Below, in pieces: positions 1 to 8,071 of a DNA stretch of 32,513 nucleotides (position 1 is its first letter; every line of letters starts with the position of its first letter). The stretch is from the NCBI GenBank assembly GCA_045588675.1, contig JAZNER010000064.1, positions 1 to 32,513 of the forward strand. The letters are read 5' to 3'. The notes beneath the pieces were generated by a model. The model saw only the letters and a program-made list of their open reading frames with translations. It ran no database searches and was not told the origin of the DNA. A program made the translations under genes and the position numbers. Source of the stretch: SVTX01 sp045588675 (GTDB lineage: Bacteria; Bacillota; Clostridia; Oscillospirales; CAG-272).

Positions 1-59
1 CCTCCTTTGATGTTTTTATTTTTGGTTGGCAGACCATCTTTATTATACATCAAAGGAGG
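1..59. repeat. 13-bp perfect inverted repeat around an SD-like sequence
   Basis: Positions 1-13 and 47-59 are exact reverse complements separated by 33 bases. The right arm contains AAAGGAGG, a perfect Shine-Dalgarno core, and the left arm is its complement, so a plus-strand transcript would hide the SD in a hairpin. No start codon follows at useful spacing. The window edge cuts the context. It could be a translation-blocking leader of a lost transposase gene or a simple palindromic repeat. Confidence 0.6.
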
Positions 60-91
60 TATTTTTTCTACGCATAGCTAAAGCTTTTTGG

Positions 92-114
92 AACCACCAC
101 CACTGCTGGTGGTT
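92..114. other. 8-bp palindrome, possible transposon-end hairpin
   Basis: AACCACCA at 92-99 pairs perfectly with TGGTGGTT at 107-114 across a 7-base loop. No T-run follows closely enough to suggest a terminator on either strand. Short subterminal hairpins of this kind are known at IS200/IS605 ends, but no transposase is visible in the window, so that assignment is inference. Confidence 0.45.
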
Positions 115-130
115 TTCATTAAACAATAAA

Positions 131-164
131 AACGGGAGAAAGCCGCAAGGTTTTCTCCCGTTTT
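131..164. terminator. Rho-independent terminator after mgtE, probably bidirectional
   Basis: An 11-bp stem pairs 131-141 with 152-162 (core CGGGAGAAA/TTTCTCCCG), extendable by A-T pairs. On the minus strand, just past the mgtE stop codon, the stem is followed by a TTTTT run. On the plus strand it is followed by six T. Confidence 0.85.
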
Positions 165-174
165 TTCATCTTAT

Positions 175-1632
175 TCAAAAATTTAAAGCATACGAAGCAA
201 TTGCAAAATAAATTACAAGTGTTAAGGTGTCAACAATAGTTGTAATAAACGGTGACGCCATAACGGCTGGGTCAAGCTTAATTTTTTTAGCAATCATAGG
301 CAAAATTGAGCCAATGATTTTTGCTACTACGACAGCCAAAAATGCAGTTATACTAACCACTAACGACACTAAAATGTTATTTTGAACTACTCCGCCTTCA
401 AGTATTGTTTCGGGCTGCAGGCGGAAATCTATAAGAATAGTTTTCAAAAAGCAAACAATAGCTAAACAAGCTCCGCACAAAACCGAAACTCTGAATTCCT
501 TCCATACAACTGAGAAGAAGTCTTTCTTTTCAATTTCATCAAGCGACATAGCACGAATAATAGCTACAGACGATTGACTTCCTGCGTTACCGCCCGTATT
601 CATAAGCATAGGTACGAAAGCCGTCAAAATAGCATAGGTACCAATCGCATTTTCATAATGAGTAATAACAGCGCTTGAGAAAATTGCAGAAAGCATAAGA
701 ATAAGTAACCACGGAAATCTTTTTTTCCAGGTTTCAAAAACCCCCGTTTTTGTATAGACCTTATCACTTGGCGTAATCGCCGCCATAATCTCAATATCCT
801 CTGTTGTTTCTTCCTTGATAACATCAATTGCATCGTCAACAGTAACTATTCCGACAAGGCGCAATTCTTTATCAACAACAGGCAGCGCGAAAAGTCCATA
901 TTTTGATACCAAGTCTGCCGCGAACTCTCTGTCGTCCATTGTTGAAACACATATCGGGTTGTTTTTCATAATTTCAGACACTTTAGTGTCCGAATCTGCA
1001 AAAAGCAACTCTTTAAAGGATACTGTGCCAAGCAAAACTCGCTTTTCATTGGTAACATAAGCCGTATAAACAGTTTCCTTATCCACACCTGTTTCTTTGA
1101 TATGCTTAATTGCCTGTGCACAGGTTAAACTCGCCTTTAAATCTATAAATTCGGCGGTCATAATGCTTCCTGCGCAGGTTTCGGGATAAGCAAGGAAATT
1201 ATTTATTGCGGTTCTCTTGTCAGAGCCGATATTTTTTAAAATCTTTGTTACAACATTTGCGGGAAGCTCGTTAAGTAAATCAACTGTATCATCGACAAAT
1301 AGTTCTTCCACAATACTGATGATTTCCTTATCGGTTAAGGCTTCAATTATTTTCCTCTGCAAATCAGGCTCCAGCTCGGCAAAAATTTCTGCCGAATAGT
1401 CCTTTTTTATAAGCCTGAATGCAATTGGAATTTGCTTAGGCTCGAGCAAATCAAAGAAATCTGCCGCATCTATCGGATTTATTTGCCCGATTGCCTTTGA
1501 AAACTCCTTATATTTGCCGGTATCAAGAAAAGAAATAAGCGTTTCAAAGTAAGCGTCTATTGCTTCTTCACGCAAGACCTCAACGCCTTCAAACTCTTCG
1601 TTCTCTATATTTTTATCGTCAAACTCGAGCAT
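175..1632 (-). CDS. mgtE: MgtE-family magnesium transporter
   Basis: Predicted Mg2+ channel/transporter of the inner membrane, 485 residues. An acidic N-terminal MgtE domain covers roughly residues 25-140. Two CBS domains follow (about 145-275) and act in the family as a cytosolic Mg2+ sensor. The C-terminal membrane domain from about residue 300 has five hydrophobic segments. Family signatures are the NTGGNAGSQ loop near residue 345 and the LDPAVMASPF segment near 455, whose Asp is the conserved pore aspartate. An SD (GAAAGGAG) lies upstream of the ATG. The gene follows the ribosomal operon but is separated by its terminator, so it is probably transcribed on its own. No M-box riboswitch fits in the short leader. 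Confidence 0.95.
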   Translation of the reverse strand: MLEFDDKNIENEEFEGVEVLREEAIDAYFETLISFLDTGKYKEFSKAIGQINPIDAADFFDLLEPKQIPIAFRLIKKDYSAEIFAELEPDLQRKIIEALTDKEIISIVEELFVDDTVDLLNELPANVVTKILKNIGSDKRTAINNFLAYPETCAGSIMTAEFIDLKASLTCAQAIKHIKETGVDKETVYTAYVTNEKRVLLGTVSFKELLFADSDTKVSEIMKNNPICVSTMDDREFAADLVSKYGLFALPVVDKELRLVGIVTVDDAIDVIKEETTEDIEIMAAITPSDKVYTKTGVFETWKKRFPWLLILMLSAIFSSAVITHYENAIGTYAILTAFVPMLMNTGGNAGSQSSVAIIRAMSLDEIEKKDFFSVVWKEFRVSVLCGACLAIVCFLKTILIDFRLQPETILEGGVVQNNILVSLVVSITAFLAVVVAKIIGSILPMIAKKIKLDPAVMASPFITTIVDTLTLVIYFAIASYALNF

Positions 1633-1671
1633 TATTATTCTCCTTTCTTTAATTGTAAGCTTAATGATTTA

Positions 1672-1677
1672 ATTATA
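1672..1677 (-). promoter_or_regulatory. Candidate -10 box for mgtE
   Basis: The minus strand reads TATAAT here, about 40 bases before the mgtE start and after the upstream terminator. I see no good TTGACA-like -35 at 16-18 bases, so this is a weak assignment based on position and the perfect hexamer. Confidence 0.3.
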
Positions 1678-1730
1678 CTCTCCATATTCTTATATTTATA
1701 GTCTATAATTGTTAATTTTTTTAAAAATAA

Positions 1731-1763
1731 AACAGCTTTTAGCACAAAATGCTAAAAGCTGTT
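1731..1763 (-). terminator. Terminator of the ribosomal protein operon
   Basis: A perfect 14-bp stem (1731-1744 with 1750-1763) has a 5-base loop and is followed on the minus strand by TTTTATTTTT. It lies about 30 bases after the rplQ stop and ends the S10-spc-alpha transcription unit. Confidence 0.9.
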
Positions 1764-1794
1764 TTTGATTTATCAAGAATATTCGTTTTACGAA

Positions 1795-2169
1795 TTATTC
1801 AGCCTTTGCTTCCTCAGCAACAGCCTCATCAATAAGTCTAACGATTGCCATTTCTGCAGCATCTCCACGACGAGCGCCAATCTTGAAAATCTGTGTATAA
1901 CCACCGTTGCGGTTTGCATACTTAGGAGCGAGCTCGCTGAACAACTTTGTTACAACGTCTTCCTTTGTGATGTATGCAAGCGCAGCTCTGCGGCTTGCAA
2001 GTGTATTCTTCTTGCCAAGTGTAATCATTTTTTCTGCGATGGAACGAACCTCTTTTGCTCTGGTAAGAGTTGTCTCTACCTGTCCGTTCTCAAGCAGCAG
2101 GGTAACCATTCCGCGAAGCATTGCTTTTCTGTGTGCGGTAGGTCTGCCAAGTTTTCTGGTTCCGGGCAT
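1795..2169 (-). CDS. rplQ: 50S ribosomal protein L17
   Basis: Large-subunit protein bound near the exit tunnel, 124 residues with the typical N-terminus MPGTRKLGR and an NRNGGYTQIFK segment near residue 90. The C-terminus is acidic and Ala/Glu rich. It is the last gene of the operon, directly after rpoA as in most Bacillota, and is followed by the operon terminator. An SD (GGAGGG) precedes the ATG. Confidence 0.97.
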   Translation of the reverse strand: MPGTRKLGRPTAHRKAMLRGMVTLLLENGQVETTLTRAKEVRSIAEKMITLGKKNTLASRRAALAYITKEDVVTKLFSELAPKYANRNGGYTQIFKIGARRGDAAEMAIVRLIDEAVAEEAKAE

Positions 2170-2207
2170 TTCAAATTCCCTCCTTCTGCTTATTTATTCT
2201 AAATTTC

Positions 2208-3182
2208 TTACTCTTCTTCGCGTTTAAGGTCAAGACCTAGCGAATGGAGCTTCTGTATAACTTCGTCAAGCGACTTCTTACCAAGGTTACGAACCTTAAT
2301 CATATCCTCTTCGGTGCGATTTGTGAGGTCTTCAACTGTGTCAATGCCTGCTCTCTTCAAGCAATTGAAGCTACGAACAGACATGTCAAGTTCCTCAATG
2401 GTCATCTCAAGAACCTTTTCTTTGATAGTTTCTTCTCTCTCAACCATAATCTCTGTCTTCTTTGCGTCGTCTGACAACTCTACAAACAAGTTGAGATGCT
2501 CATTGAGAATCTTGGCTCCGAGGGAAACCGCTTCTTTAGCTGTTATTGTGCCGTCAGTAAGTACATCGAGAGTGAGCTTGTCAAGGTCGGTGTTGCTTCC
2601 TGAGCGTGTGCTTTCAACGGTGTAATTCACCTTGTAAACCGGTGTATAAATCGAGTCTGTATAAATTGTATTTATAGGCATTGCCGCATTTATACCCATC
2701 ATATCGCTGTGAAGCTGTTTGTTGCGCTCCTGCGAAACATAGCCTCTGTCGCAGTTGAATGTAAGCTCCATATAGAATCTTTCGTTCTCTGCTACTGTTG
2801 CTATATGATGACCGGGGTTGAGTATTTCAATATCCGAATCCTGCTTGATGTCACCTGCAGTAACCTCGTGCTCACCAACTACGTCAATGAAAACGGTCTT
2901 AGGCCCCTGACAGTGAAGCTTCGCTGTGATACCCTTAACATTAAGAACTATCTCAGTTACGTCCTCTGTAACACCGGGAATTGTTGAAAACTCGTGAAGA
3001 ACTCCGTCAATTTTAATATTTGTTACCGCTACTCCGGGCAAAGAGCTGATAAGCACTCTGCGAAGTGAGTTTCCAAGTGTTGTTCCAAAGCCTCTTTCAA
3101 GGGGCTCAATAACAAATGTTCCAAACGAGCCGTCATCGCTCATTTCAGCGGTAGTAATATTGGGCTTCTCTATCTCAATCAT
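2208..3182 (-). CDS. rpoA: DNA-directed RNA polymerase subunit alpha
   Basis: Alpha subunit, 324 residues. The N-terminal dimerisation domain (about 1-235) carries the conserved RGFGTTLGNSLRR segment near residue 30, which in the family starts polymerase assembly. The C-terminal helix-hairpin-helix domain (about 250-320; FNCLKRAGIDTVEDL and VRNLGKKSLDEV) contacts UP elements and activators. The ATG has an SD of AGGAGG at 3195-3200. It follows rpsD after a 116-base spacer with a striking fold, so its translation may be controlled separately from the genes before it. Confidence 0.98.
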   Translation of the reverse strand: MIEIEKPNITTAEMSDDGSFGTFVIEPLERGFGTTLGNSLRRVLISSLPGVAVTNIKIDGVLHEFSTIPGVTEDVTEIVLNVKGITAKLHCQGPKTVFIDVVGEHEVTAGDIKQDSDIEILNPGHHIATVAENERFYMELTFNCDRGYVSQERNKQLHSDMMGINAAMPINTIYTDSIYTPVYKVNYTVESTRSGSNTDLDKLTLDVLTDGTITAKEAVSLGAKILNEHLNLFVELSDDAKKTEIMVEREETIKEKVLEMTIEELDMSVRSFNCLKRAGIDTVEDLTNRTEEDMIKVRNLGKKSLDEVIQKLHSLGLDLKREEE

Positions 3183-3249
3183 TCCAAATAAAACCTCCTG
3201 TAATAATTTTTGTTAAAGCTCTAATAAAAATCTTTGCTTCAGGACTTTT

Positions 3250-3304
3250 GGACAGCTTATGCGGAAGTAATACCGCTCTGTCCGTAAAATATGCGGTATT
3301 ACTT
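3250..3304 (-). promoter_or_regulatory. Hairpin/pseudoknot candidate between rpsD and rpoA
   Basis: In the minus-strand RNA a perfect 12-bp stem (3304-3293 with 3276-3265) encloses a 16-base loop and includes the rpsD stop codon. The loop contains GGACAG, which can pair with CUGUCC (3255-3250) just downstream to make an H-type pseudoknot. Alternatively, GGACAG..GCGG can pair with CCGC..CUGUCC and exclude the first stem. No U-run follows, so it is not a simple terminator. Its place right after the S4 gene suggests S4 feedback on rpoA-rplQ, which is inference. Confidence 0.5.
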
Positions 3305-3925
3305 GGAGTAGAGCTCGACGATAAGCTGCTCGTTAAATTCGAAGTCGATATCTTCTCTTGCGGGGAATGCAACAACCTTTGCTGTGAGGTTTGTCTTATC
3401 AACATCAAGCCACTTGGGAGCATTCTTGGATTCAAGCGCTTCTGCGAGAGCCTTAATCTTTGCGCTGTCGCGGCTTGCTTCTTTAACTGCAATTACGTCA
3501 CCGGGCTTTACTAAGATAGAAGGAATGTTAACCTTCTTACCGTTGAGAGTAAAGTGTGCGTGAAGTACGAGCTGACGAGCTTCTCTGTGAGATTCTGCCA
3601 AGCCCATTCTATATACGGTATTGTCAAGTCTTCTCTCAAGAAGAATGAGAAGGTTTTCACCTGTCATACCCTCTTTGCGAGCTGCCTCATCATAGTAGTT
3701 CTTGAACTGTCTTTCAAGAACGCCGTAATATCTCTTTGTTGTCTGCTTTTCGCGTGTCTGAAGACCATATTCACCCATCTTCTTCTTCGCTGCTCCGTGC
3801 TGACCGGGAGCCTGATTTCTGCGCTCAATTGCGCACTTGCCGCTTGTGCATCTCTCGCCCTTAAGATAAAGCTTCTTACCTTCTCTGCGGCAGAGCTTGC
3901 ATGCGGGTCCTGTATATCTTGCCAT
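3299..3925 (-). CDS. rpsD: 30S ribosomal protein S4, zinc-binding form
   Basis: Primary 16S rRNA-binding protein that starts small-subunit assembly, 208 residues. The N-terminal region has four cysteines (C9, C12, C26, C31) in the zinc-ribbon arrangement of the C+ form. An S4 RNA-binding domain follows (about 98-160; RRLDNTVYRMG). The C-terminus FNEQLIVELYSK is typical. In B. subtilis rpsD is a separate unit; here it sits inside the alpha operon between rpsK and rpoA, an arrangement also common in clostridia. S4 is a known translational repressor in E. coli. Confidence 0.97.
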   Translation of the reverse strand: MARYTGPACKLCRREGKKLYLKGERCTSGKCAIERRNQAPGQHGAAKKKMGEYGLQTREKQTTKRYYGVLERQFKNYYDEAARKEGMTGENLLILLERRLDNTVYRMGLAESHREARQLVLHAHFTLNGKKVNIPSILVKPGDVIAVKEASRDSAKIKALAEALESKNAPKWLDVDKTNLTAKVVAFPAREDIDFEFNEQLIVELYSK

Positions 3926-3946
3926 GTTTCTTAACCTCCTGTGATA

Positions 3947-4342
3947 TTATACGCGTCTGCGCTTAGGCGGTCTGCATCCGTTGTGAGGAATGGGAGTAAC
4001 GTCTTTGATAAGTGTTATCTGAAGACCTACTGTCTCAAGCGCACGGATTGCGGATTCACGTCCCGAGCCGGGACCTTTTACGTAAACTTCAACAGATTTG
4101 AGACCGTGCTCAACTGCTGCCTTAGCTGCTGTCTCAGAAGCGGACTGAGCTGCAAAGGGAGTAGATTTTCTGGAGCCCTTAAAGCCAAGCTCACCTGCGG
4201 AAGCCCATGAAATTGTGTTGCCAAAAACGTCTGTAATGGTTACGATTGTGTTATTGAAAGTGGACTGAATATGCACAGCACCTTTTTCAATATTTTTTCT
4301 TTCGCGGCGTTTTTTAACAACTTTTTTTGCTGCTTTTGCCAT
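3947..4342 (-). CDS. rpsK: 30S ribosomal protein S11
   Basis: Platform protein of the small subunit, 131 residues. It has a basic N-terminus (KKVVKKRRERKN), the AHIQSTFNNTI-like segment (here VHIQSTFNNTIV), and the conserved C-terminus TPIPHNGCRPPKRRRV. An SD precedes the ATG. It lies between rpsM and rpsD in the usual alpha-operon order. Confidence 0.98.
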   Translation of the reverse strand: MAKAAKKVVKKRRERKNIEKGAVHIQSTFNNTIVTITDVFGNTISWASAGELGFKGSRKSTPFAAQSASETAAKAAVEHGLKSVEVYVKGPGSGRESAIRALETVGLQITLIKDVTPIPHNGCRPPKRRRV

Positions 4343-4357
4343 TTTTATGCCACTCCT

Positions 4358-4726
4358 TTATTTCTTCTTGTTTGCGATAGTCTTTGCGGGACCTTTTCTT
4401 GTTCTCGCATTAGTCTTTGTTCTCTGACCTCTTACGGGAAGACCTTTTCTGTGTCTGATACCGCGGTAGCAGTTTACTTCTACCATTCTCTTAATGTTGA
4501 GTGCAACTTCTCTGCGGAGGTCACCTTCAACGGTGTAAGAGCTTTCGATAACATCACGGAGCTTTGCTACTTCTTCCTCAGTCAAATCCTTTGCTCTTGT
4601 ATCAGGGTTTACACCTGTTGCTGCAAGGATATCATTAGCGCTCTTGCGTCCAAGACCATAAATATAGGTGAGGGCGATCTCTACGCGCTTGTTGTTGGGA
4701 ATATCAACACCTGCTATACGTGCCAT
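4358..4726 (-). CDS. rpsM: 30S ribosomal protein S13
   Basis: Head protein contacting the P-site tRNA and bridging to L5, 122 residues. It starts MARIAGVDIPNNKRVEIALTY and carries the GIRHRKGLPVRGQRT block with a basic C-terminal tail that reaches the P site in the family. It follows rpmJ and precedes rpsK. Confidence 0.98.
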   Translation of the reverse strand: MARIAGVDIPNNKRVEIALTYIYGLGRKSANDILAATGVNPDTRAKDLTEEEVAKLRDVIESSYTVEGDLRREVALNIKRMVEVNCYRGIRHRKGLPVRGQRTKTNARTRKGPAKTIANKKK

Positions 4727-4778
4727 TCTGTTTTTACCTCTCTGTTTAGATTGAGTTGAGCTTAAAGTCGGTGACCGA

Positions 4779-4892
4779 TTAGCCCTGCTTTTGTTTGTGC
4801 TTGGGGTTCTCGCAAATCACCATGACTTTACCTTTTCTCTTAATGATTTTGCATTTTTCGCAAATCTTCTTAACGGACGGTTTAACCTTCAT
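4779..4892 (-). CDS. rpmJ: 50S ribosomal protein L36, zinc-binding form
   Basis: Very small large-subunit protein, 37 residues, read from the minus strand between infA and rpsM. It starts MKVKPSVKKICEKCK and ends with HKQKQG. C11, C14, C27 and H32 are the zinc ligands of the C+ form. The TAA stop is at 4779-4781. The upstream SD is imperfect (GAAAGGTTGG region). Confidence 0.97.
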   Translation of the reverse strand: MKVKPSVKKICEKCKIIKRKGKVMVICENPKHKQKQG

Positions 4893-4970
4893 TTTTTTAA
4901 ACCAACCTTTCTTTAGAGTATTATTTGCCACCACTGTGGCATCGAGTAAAATCTGTGTTTGTTTATAGAA

Positions 4971-5189
4971 TTACTTTGAACGCCATGTTATACGGCCTTT
5001 TGTCAGGTCATACACAGAAACTTCAACTGTAACATGGTCGCCCTGTAAAATTCTGATATAATTCATTCTAAGCTTTCCTGATAAATGGGCTGTTACTATG
5101 TGCCCGTTGGGAAGCTTAACCTTGAAGACAGCGTTGGGAAGAACCTCAACTACTTCGCCTTCAAATTCGATAACATCATCCTTCGGCAT
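4971..5189 (-). CDS. infA: Translation initiation factor IF-1
   Basis: OB-fold initiation factor that occupies the ribosomal A site, 72 residues. I chose the ATG at 5189 (MPKDDVIEFEG) because AGGAGG lies four bases upstream; a longer frame starting at 5204 would put the SD inside the gene. The family motif SGKLRMNYIRIL and the C-terminus TKGRITWR are present. The order map-infA-rpmJ is standard for Bacillota. Confidence 0.97.
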   Translation of the reverse strand: MPKDDVIEFEGEVVEVLPNAVFKVKLPNGHIVTAHLSGKLRMNYIRILQGDHVTVEVSVYDLTKGRITWRSK

Positions 5190-5228
5190 AAATCCTCCTA
5201 ACATGATTTTAAAATATTAAAATCTTAC

Positions 5229-5990
5229 TCAAAAATCCTTTTCAATTTGTGTCATTACGATTACGCCGTCGCCTGTAAGCGCCACTGTATTCTCGTAATG
5301 TGCTGAAAGCTTTCCGTCAACTGTCTTTACCGTCCAGCCGTCCGAAAGCTCCTTAACACCCTCACTGCCCATATTAACCATAGGCTCGATCGCGAGTGTC
5401 ATACCTGCGCAAAGTCTTGTTCCTCTTCCCTCTGTGCCATAGTTTGGAACATCGGGAGATTCGTGGAGCTCTCTGCCTACTCCGTGACCGATATATTTCT
5501 TTACCGTTGTAAATCCGTTTGCAGTAACAAGCGCATCAATCGCGTGACCAACGTCACCGATACGGTTGCCAATCTGCAATTTTTTTACACCTTCAAAGAA
5601 GCTATCTCTTGTCACATCAATAAGCCTTTGAACATCCTCGCTGACCTTGCCGACAGCAATTGTTCTTGCCGCGTCACCGTGATAGCCCTTGTAAAATGCA
5701 CCTACATCGACCTTCACTATATCTCCCTCGCGCAAAATCTTGCTTTTTGAGGGAATACCGTGAATAACTTCGTCGTTAATGCTTATACAAGCGCTTCCGG
5801 GAAAGCCGCCATATCCGAGGAAGGAAGGCTTAGCACCTTGAGATTCAATATAATTTCTTATAATTTTATCAAGCTCAAAAGTACTAATACCCTCACGGAT
5901 GTTTTCGCGAGCTACGAGCAAAGCCTCGCCCGTAATTCTGCACGCTTCTCTCATTTCTTTGATTTGAAGCGGGTTTTTTAACTGTATCAT
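5229..5990 (-). CDS. map: Type I methionine aminopeptidase
   Basis: Removes the N-terminal Met from nascent proteins, 253 residues, pita-bread fold. The five metal ligands are visible: D95 (VDVGA), D106 (HGDAART), H169 (GHGVG), E202 (AIEPM) and E233 (HYENT). H77 (IHG) is the conserved substrate-side His. There is no N-terminal zinc-finger extension, so it is the short bacterial type. It lies between adk and infA, with little space on either side. Confidence 0.97.
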   Translation of the reverse strand: MIQLKNPLQIKEMREACRITGEALLVARENIREGISTFELDKIIRNYIESQGAKPSFLGYGGFPGSACISINDEVIHGIPSKSKILREGDIVKVDVGAFYKGYHGDAARTIAVGKVSEDVQRLIDVTRDSFFEGVKKLQIGNRIGDVGHAIDALVTANGFTTVKKYIGHGVGRELHESPDVPNYGTEGRGTRLCAGMTLAIEPMVNMGSEGVKELSDGWTVKTVDGKLSAHYENTVALTGDGVIVMTQIEKDF

Positions 5991-6010
5991 CCGTTATACC
6001 TCGGTCTGTT

Positions 6011-6649
6011 TTATGCCTTCACCTTACCGAGAGCCTCGAAAACAAGTGCGGTTGTATCTGCAACCTCTTCCTGTCCCTCAACTGTAACAAGATTACCGCG
6101 TTTAGCATAGAAATCTTTAAGTGGCTCGGTTTGCGCATGATAGGTTTTGAGTCTGTTAGCAACTGTTTCCGCACAGTCATCATCTCTGATATAAAGCTTT
6201 GCTCCGCACTTGTCGCAGATACCGTCAACCTGAGGCTTAATGTATTCTACATGATAGGAAGCACCGCAAGAGCAAACTCTGCGTCCGCTCATTCTCTTGA
6301 TGATTTTTTCGTCAGAAACCTCGATGCTGAGAACAACGTCGATTTTCACGCCCATTGCTTCAAGCGCCTCAGCCTGAGGAATTGTTCTGGGGAAACCGTC
6401 GAGTATGAAGCCCTTTTGACAAGCTTCAGTCGAAAGATAATCCTTTATGATACCTACGACAACCGCATCAGGAACAAGCTGTCCTGCATCCATATAGCTC
6501 TTGGCACTGAGTCCAAGCTCTGTTCCCGCTTTAATTGCAGCACGGAGCATATCTCCGGTTGAAACAGCAGGGATATTATACTTTTCGGAAATCTTTGCGG
6601 ATTGTGTGCCTTTTCCGGCACCGGGAGCACCCATTAAAATTAAATTCAT
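6011..6649 (-). CDS. adk: Adenylate kinase, zinc-lid type
   Basis: Catalyses ATP + AMP = 2 ADP, 212 residues. The P-loop is GAPGAGKGT (7-15), the AMP site contains TGDMLR (31-36) and the core has DGFPRT (84-89). The LID (about 123-160) carries Cys pairs C126/C128 and C145/C148, a Gram-positive type zinc site. The first pair is C-x-C, whereas the usual spacing is C-x2-C, so zinc binding may be altered. It sits between secY and map, as in B. subtilis. Confidence 0.96.
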   Translation of the reverse strand: MNLILMGAPGAGKGTQSAKISEKYNIPAVSTGDMLRAAIKAGTELGLSAKSYMDAGQLVPDAVVVGIIKDYLSTEACQKGFILDGFPRTIPQAEALEAMGVKIDVVLSIEVSDEKIIKRMSGRRVCSCGASYHVEYIKPQVDGICDKCGAKLYIRDDDCAETVANRLKTYHAQTEPLKDFYAKRGNLVTVEGQEEVADTTALVFEALGKVKA

Positions 6650-6689
6650 ATAATTTCTCCAATTAAAAATTGCTTAAGGTGATTAGTTA

Positions 6690-8069
6690 TCAATCAAGGA
6701 ATCCCTTGTAGTTACGCATTGTAAGCTGTGCCTCAAGCTCGCGTACGGTTTCAAGAATAACACCTACAACGATAAGGATTGAAGTACCTGCAAATGCGAT
6801 TGTAAGGAATGCGTTTGCACCGCTGTTATAGAAGTTAACAATTCCTGTTACAACAGAGTTAGGTGTTGATGTTGTGAGTGAGAAGTCCTTGATTGTTTCA
6901 AAAATCGAAACGATGATCTTCGGAACCTCGGAAACTACACAAAGGAAAATAGCTCCTATAAATGTAATGCGGTTGAGTATTTTTTGGATATAATCACGAG
7001 TGGGCTTACCGGGACGAATACCTGGAACTGCGCCACCGTTGTTTCTAATATTATTAGCCACTTCAACAGGGTTGAAGGAAATCATAATATAGAAGAAAGC
7101 AAATGCAAACAAGAGAATTACAGAAAGCAATACATAAAGAGGCTTTGTGTAATTGAAATAGTTGTTTGCGAGATTTGTCAGCCAAGCTGCACCTGGGAAA
7201 ATTGTTGCAAGTGTTCCAGGAATAGAAACGATCGAGTTTGCAAAAATTACGGGCATAACGCCTGCCATATTGAGCTTAAGGGGAAGGTTGGACGACTGAC
7301 CGCCGTACATCTTTCTGCCAACAACTCTCTTTGCATACTGAACGGGGATTCTTCTCTCAGAATCGGTAAACCAAACAATCAACCAAACAAGGCCAAGCAT
7401 CAAAGCAATCAAAATGATTGACCATACGATACCCATAATAACGCCTGCTGTGCTTGTTGCGCCGAAAATCATATTGTAAAGATTTACAAAAATGTTAGGA
7501 ACGCGAGCTACAATGTTTGCAAAAAGGATAATGGAGATACCGTTACCGATACCGTGTTCATTAATTCTTTCAGCAAGCCACATAACGAGTGCTGCGCCTG
7601 CGCAATAGCAAGCAATGATTACGATAAGACCAAATGTGGGATTTGTTGTACCGAAATCAACAAGTCCGTTTGCGCGAATGAGGTTCGCGTAACCAATTGC
7701 AGTAACAAGAGCCAAAACCATTGTTACAATTCTGGTCAATGCAGCAATAAACTTCTTGCCTTCCTCACCCTCTTTTGCCTTGCGCTCAAGCGCGGGGATG
7801 GCAATTGTCAAAAGCTGAATAATAATCGATGAAGTAATGTAGGGAGATACCGAGAGGGCGAAAAGTGTCGCCTTTCCGAAAGCATCGCCGGCTATTAACT
7901 GCACTGCGAAGTTGAATGATGTGGAAAGATAACCCGATACGAGCTCGGAGTTAACCCACGGAACCGGAATATTTGCGCCCAAGCGGTAAAGGATAACGAT
8001 AAGCAATGTGAAGAGAAGTTTGGACTTTAATTCCTGTGTCTTCCAAGCATTTTTTAACGTCTGAAGCAT
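6690..8069 (-). CDS. secY: Protein translocase subunit SecY
   Basis: Central pore of the Sec translocon, 459 residues with ten predicted membrane segments. Visible hallmarks are the N-terminal amphipathic segment, the plug region near residue 65 (GKATLFALSVSPYI), the cytosolic loop with the NNGGAVPGIRPGKPT motif near residue 340 that engages SecA/ribosome, and the C-terminus LTMRNYKGFLD. The start lies two bases after the rplO stop, and its SD (GAGGAGG) is inside the end of rplO, suggesting coupled translation. Confidence 0.98.
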   Translation of the reverse strand: MLQTLKNAWKTQELKSKLLFTLLIVILYRLGANIPVPWVNSELVSGYLSTSFNFAVQLIAGDAFGKATLFALSVSPYITSSIIIQLLTIAIPALERKAKEGEEGKKFIAALTRIVTMVLALVTAIGYANLIRANGLVDFGTTNPTFGLIVIIACYCAGAALVMWLAERINEHGIGNGISIILFANIVARVPNIFVNLYNMIFGATSTAGVIMGIVWSIILIALMLGLVWLIVWFTDSERRIPVQYAKRVVGRKMYGGQSSNLPLKLNMAGVMPVIFANSIVSIPGTLATIFPGAAWLTNLANNYFNYTKPLYVLLSVILLFAFAFFYIMISFNPVEVANNIRNNGGAVPGIRPGKPTRDYIQKILNRITFIGAIFLCVVSEVPKIIVSIFETIKDFSLTTSTPNSVVTGIVNFYNSGANAFLTIAFAGTSILIVVGVILETVRELEAQLTMRNYKGFLD

Positions 8070-8071
8070 CC

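Noticed and set aside
26..211. Plus-strand 61-codon frame across the palindromes and terminator
   Set aside because: It runs through two hairpins and into the mgtE end, has no SD at the right distance, and its composition looks like non-coding DNA.
1633..1730. Possible M-box magnesium riboswitch before mgtE
   Set aside because: The region after the upstream terminator is under 100 bases, is A/T-rich and lacks the conserved M-box helices.
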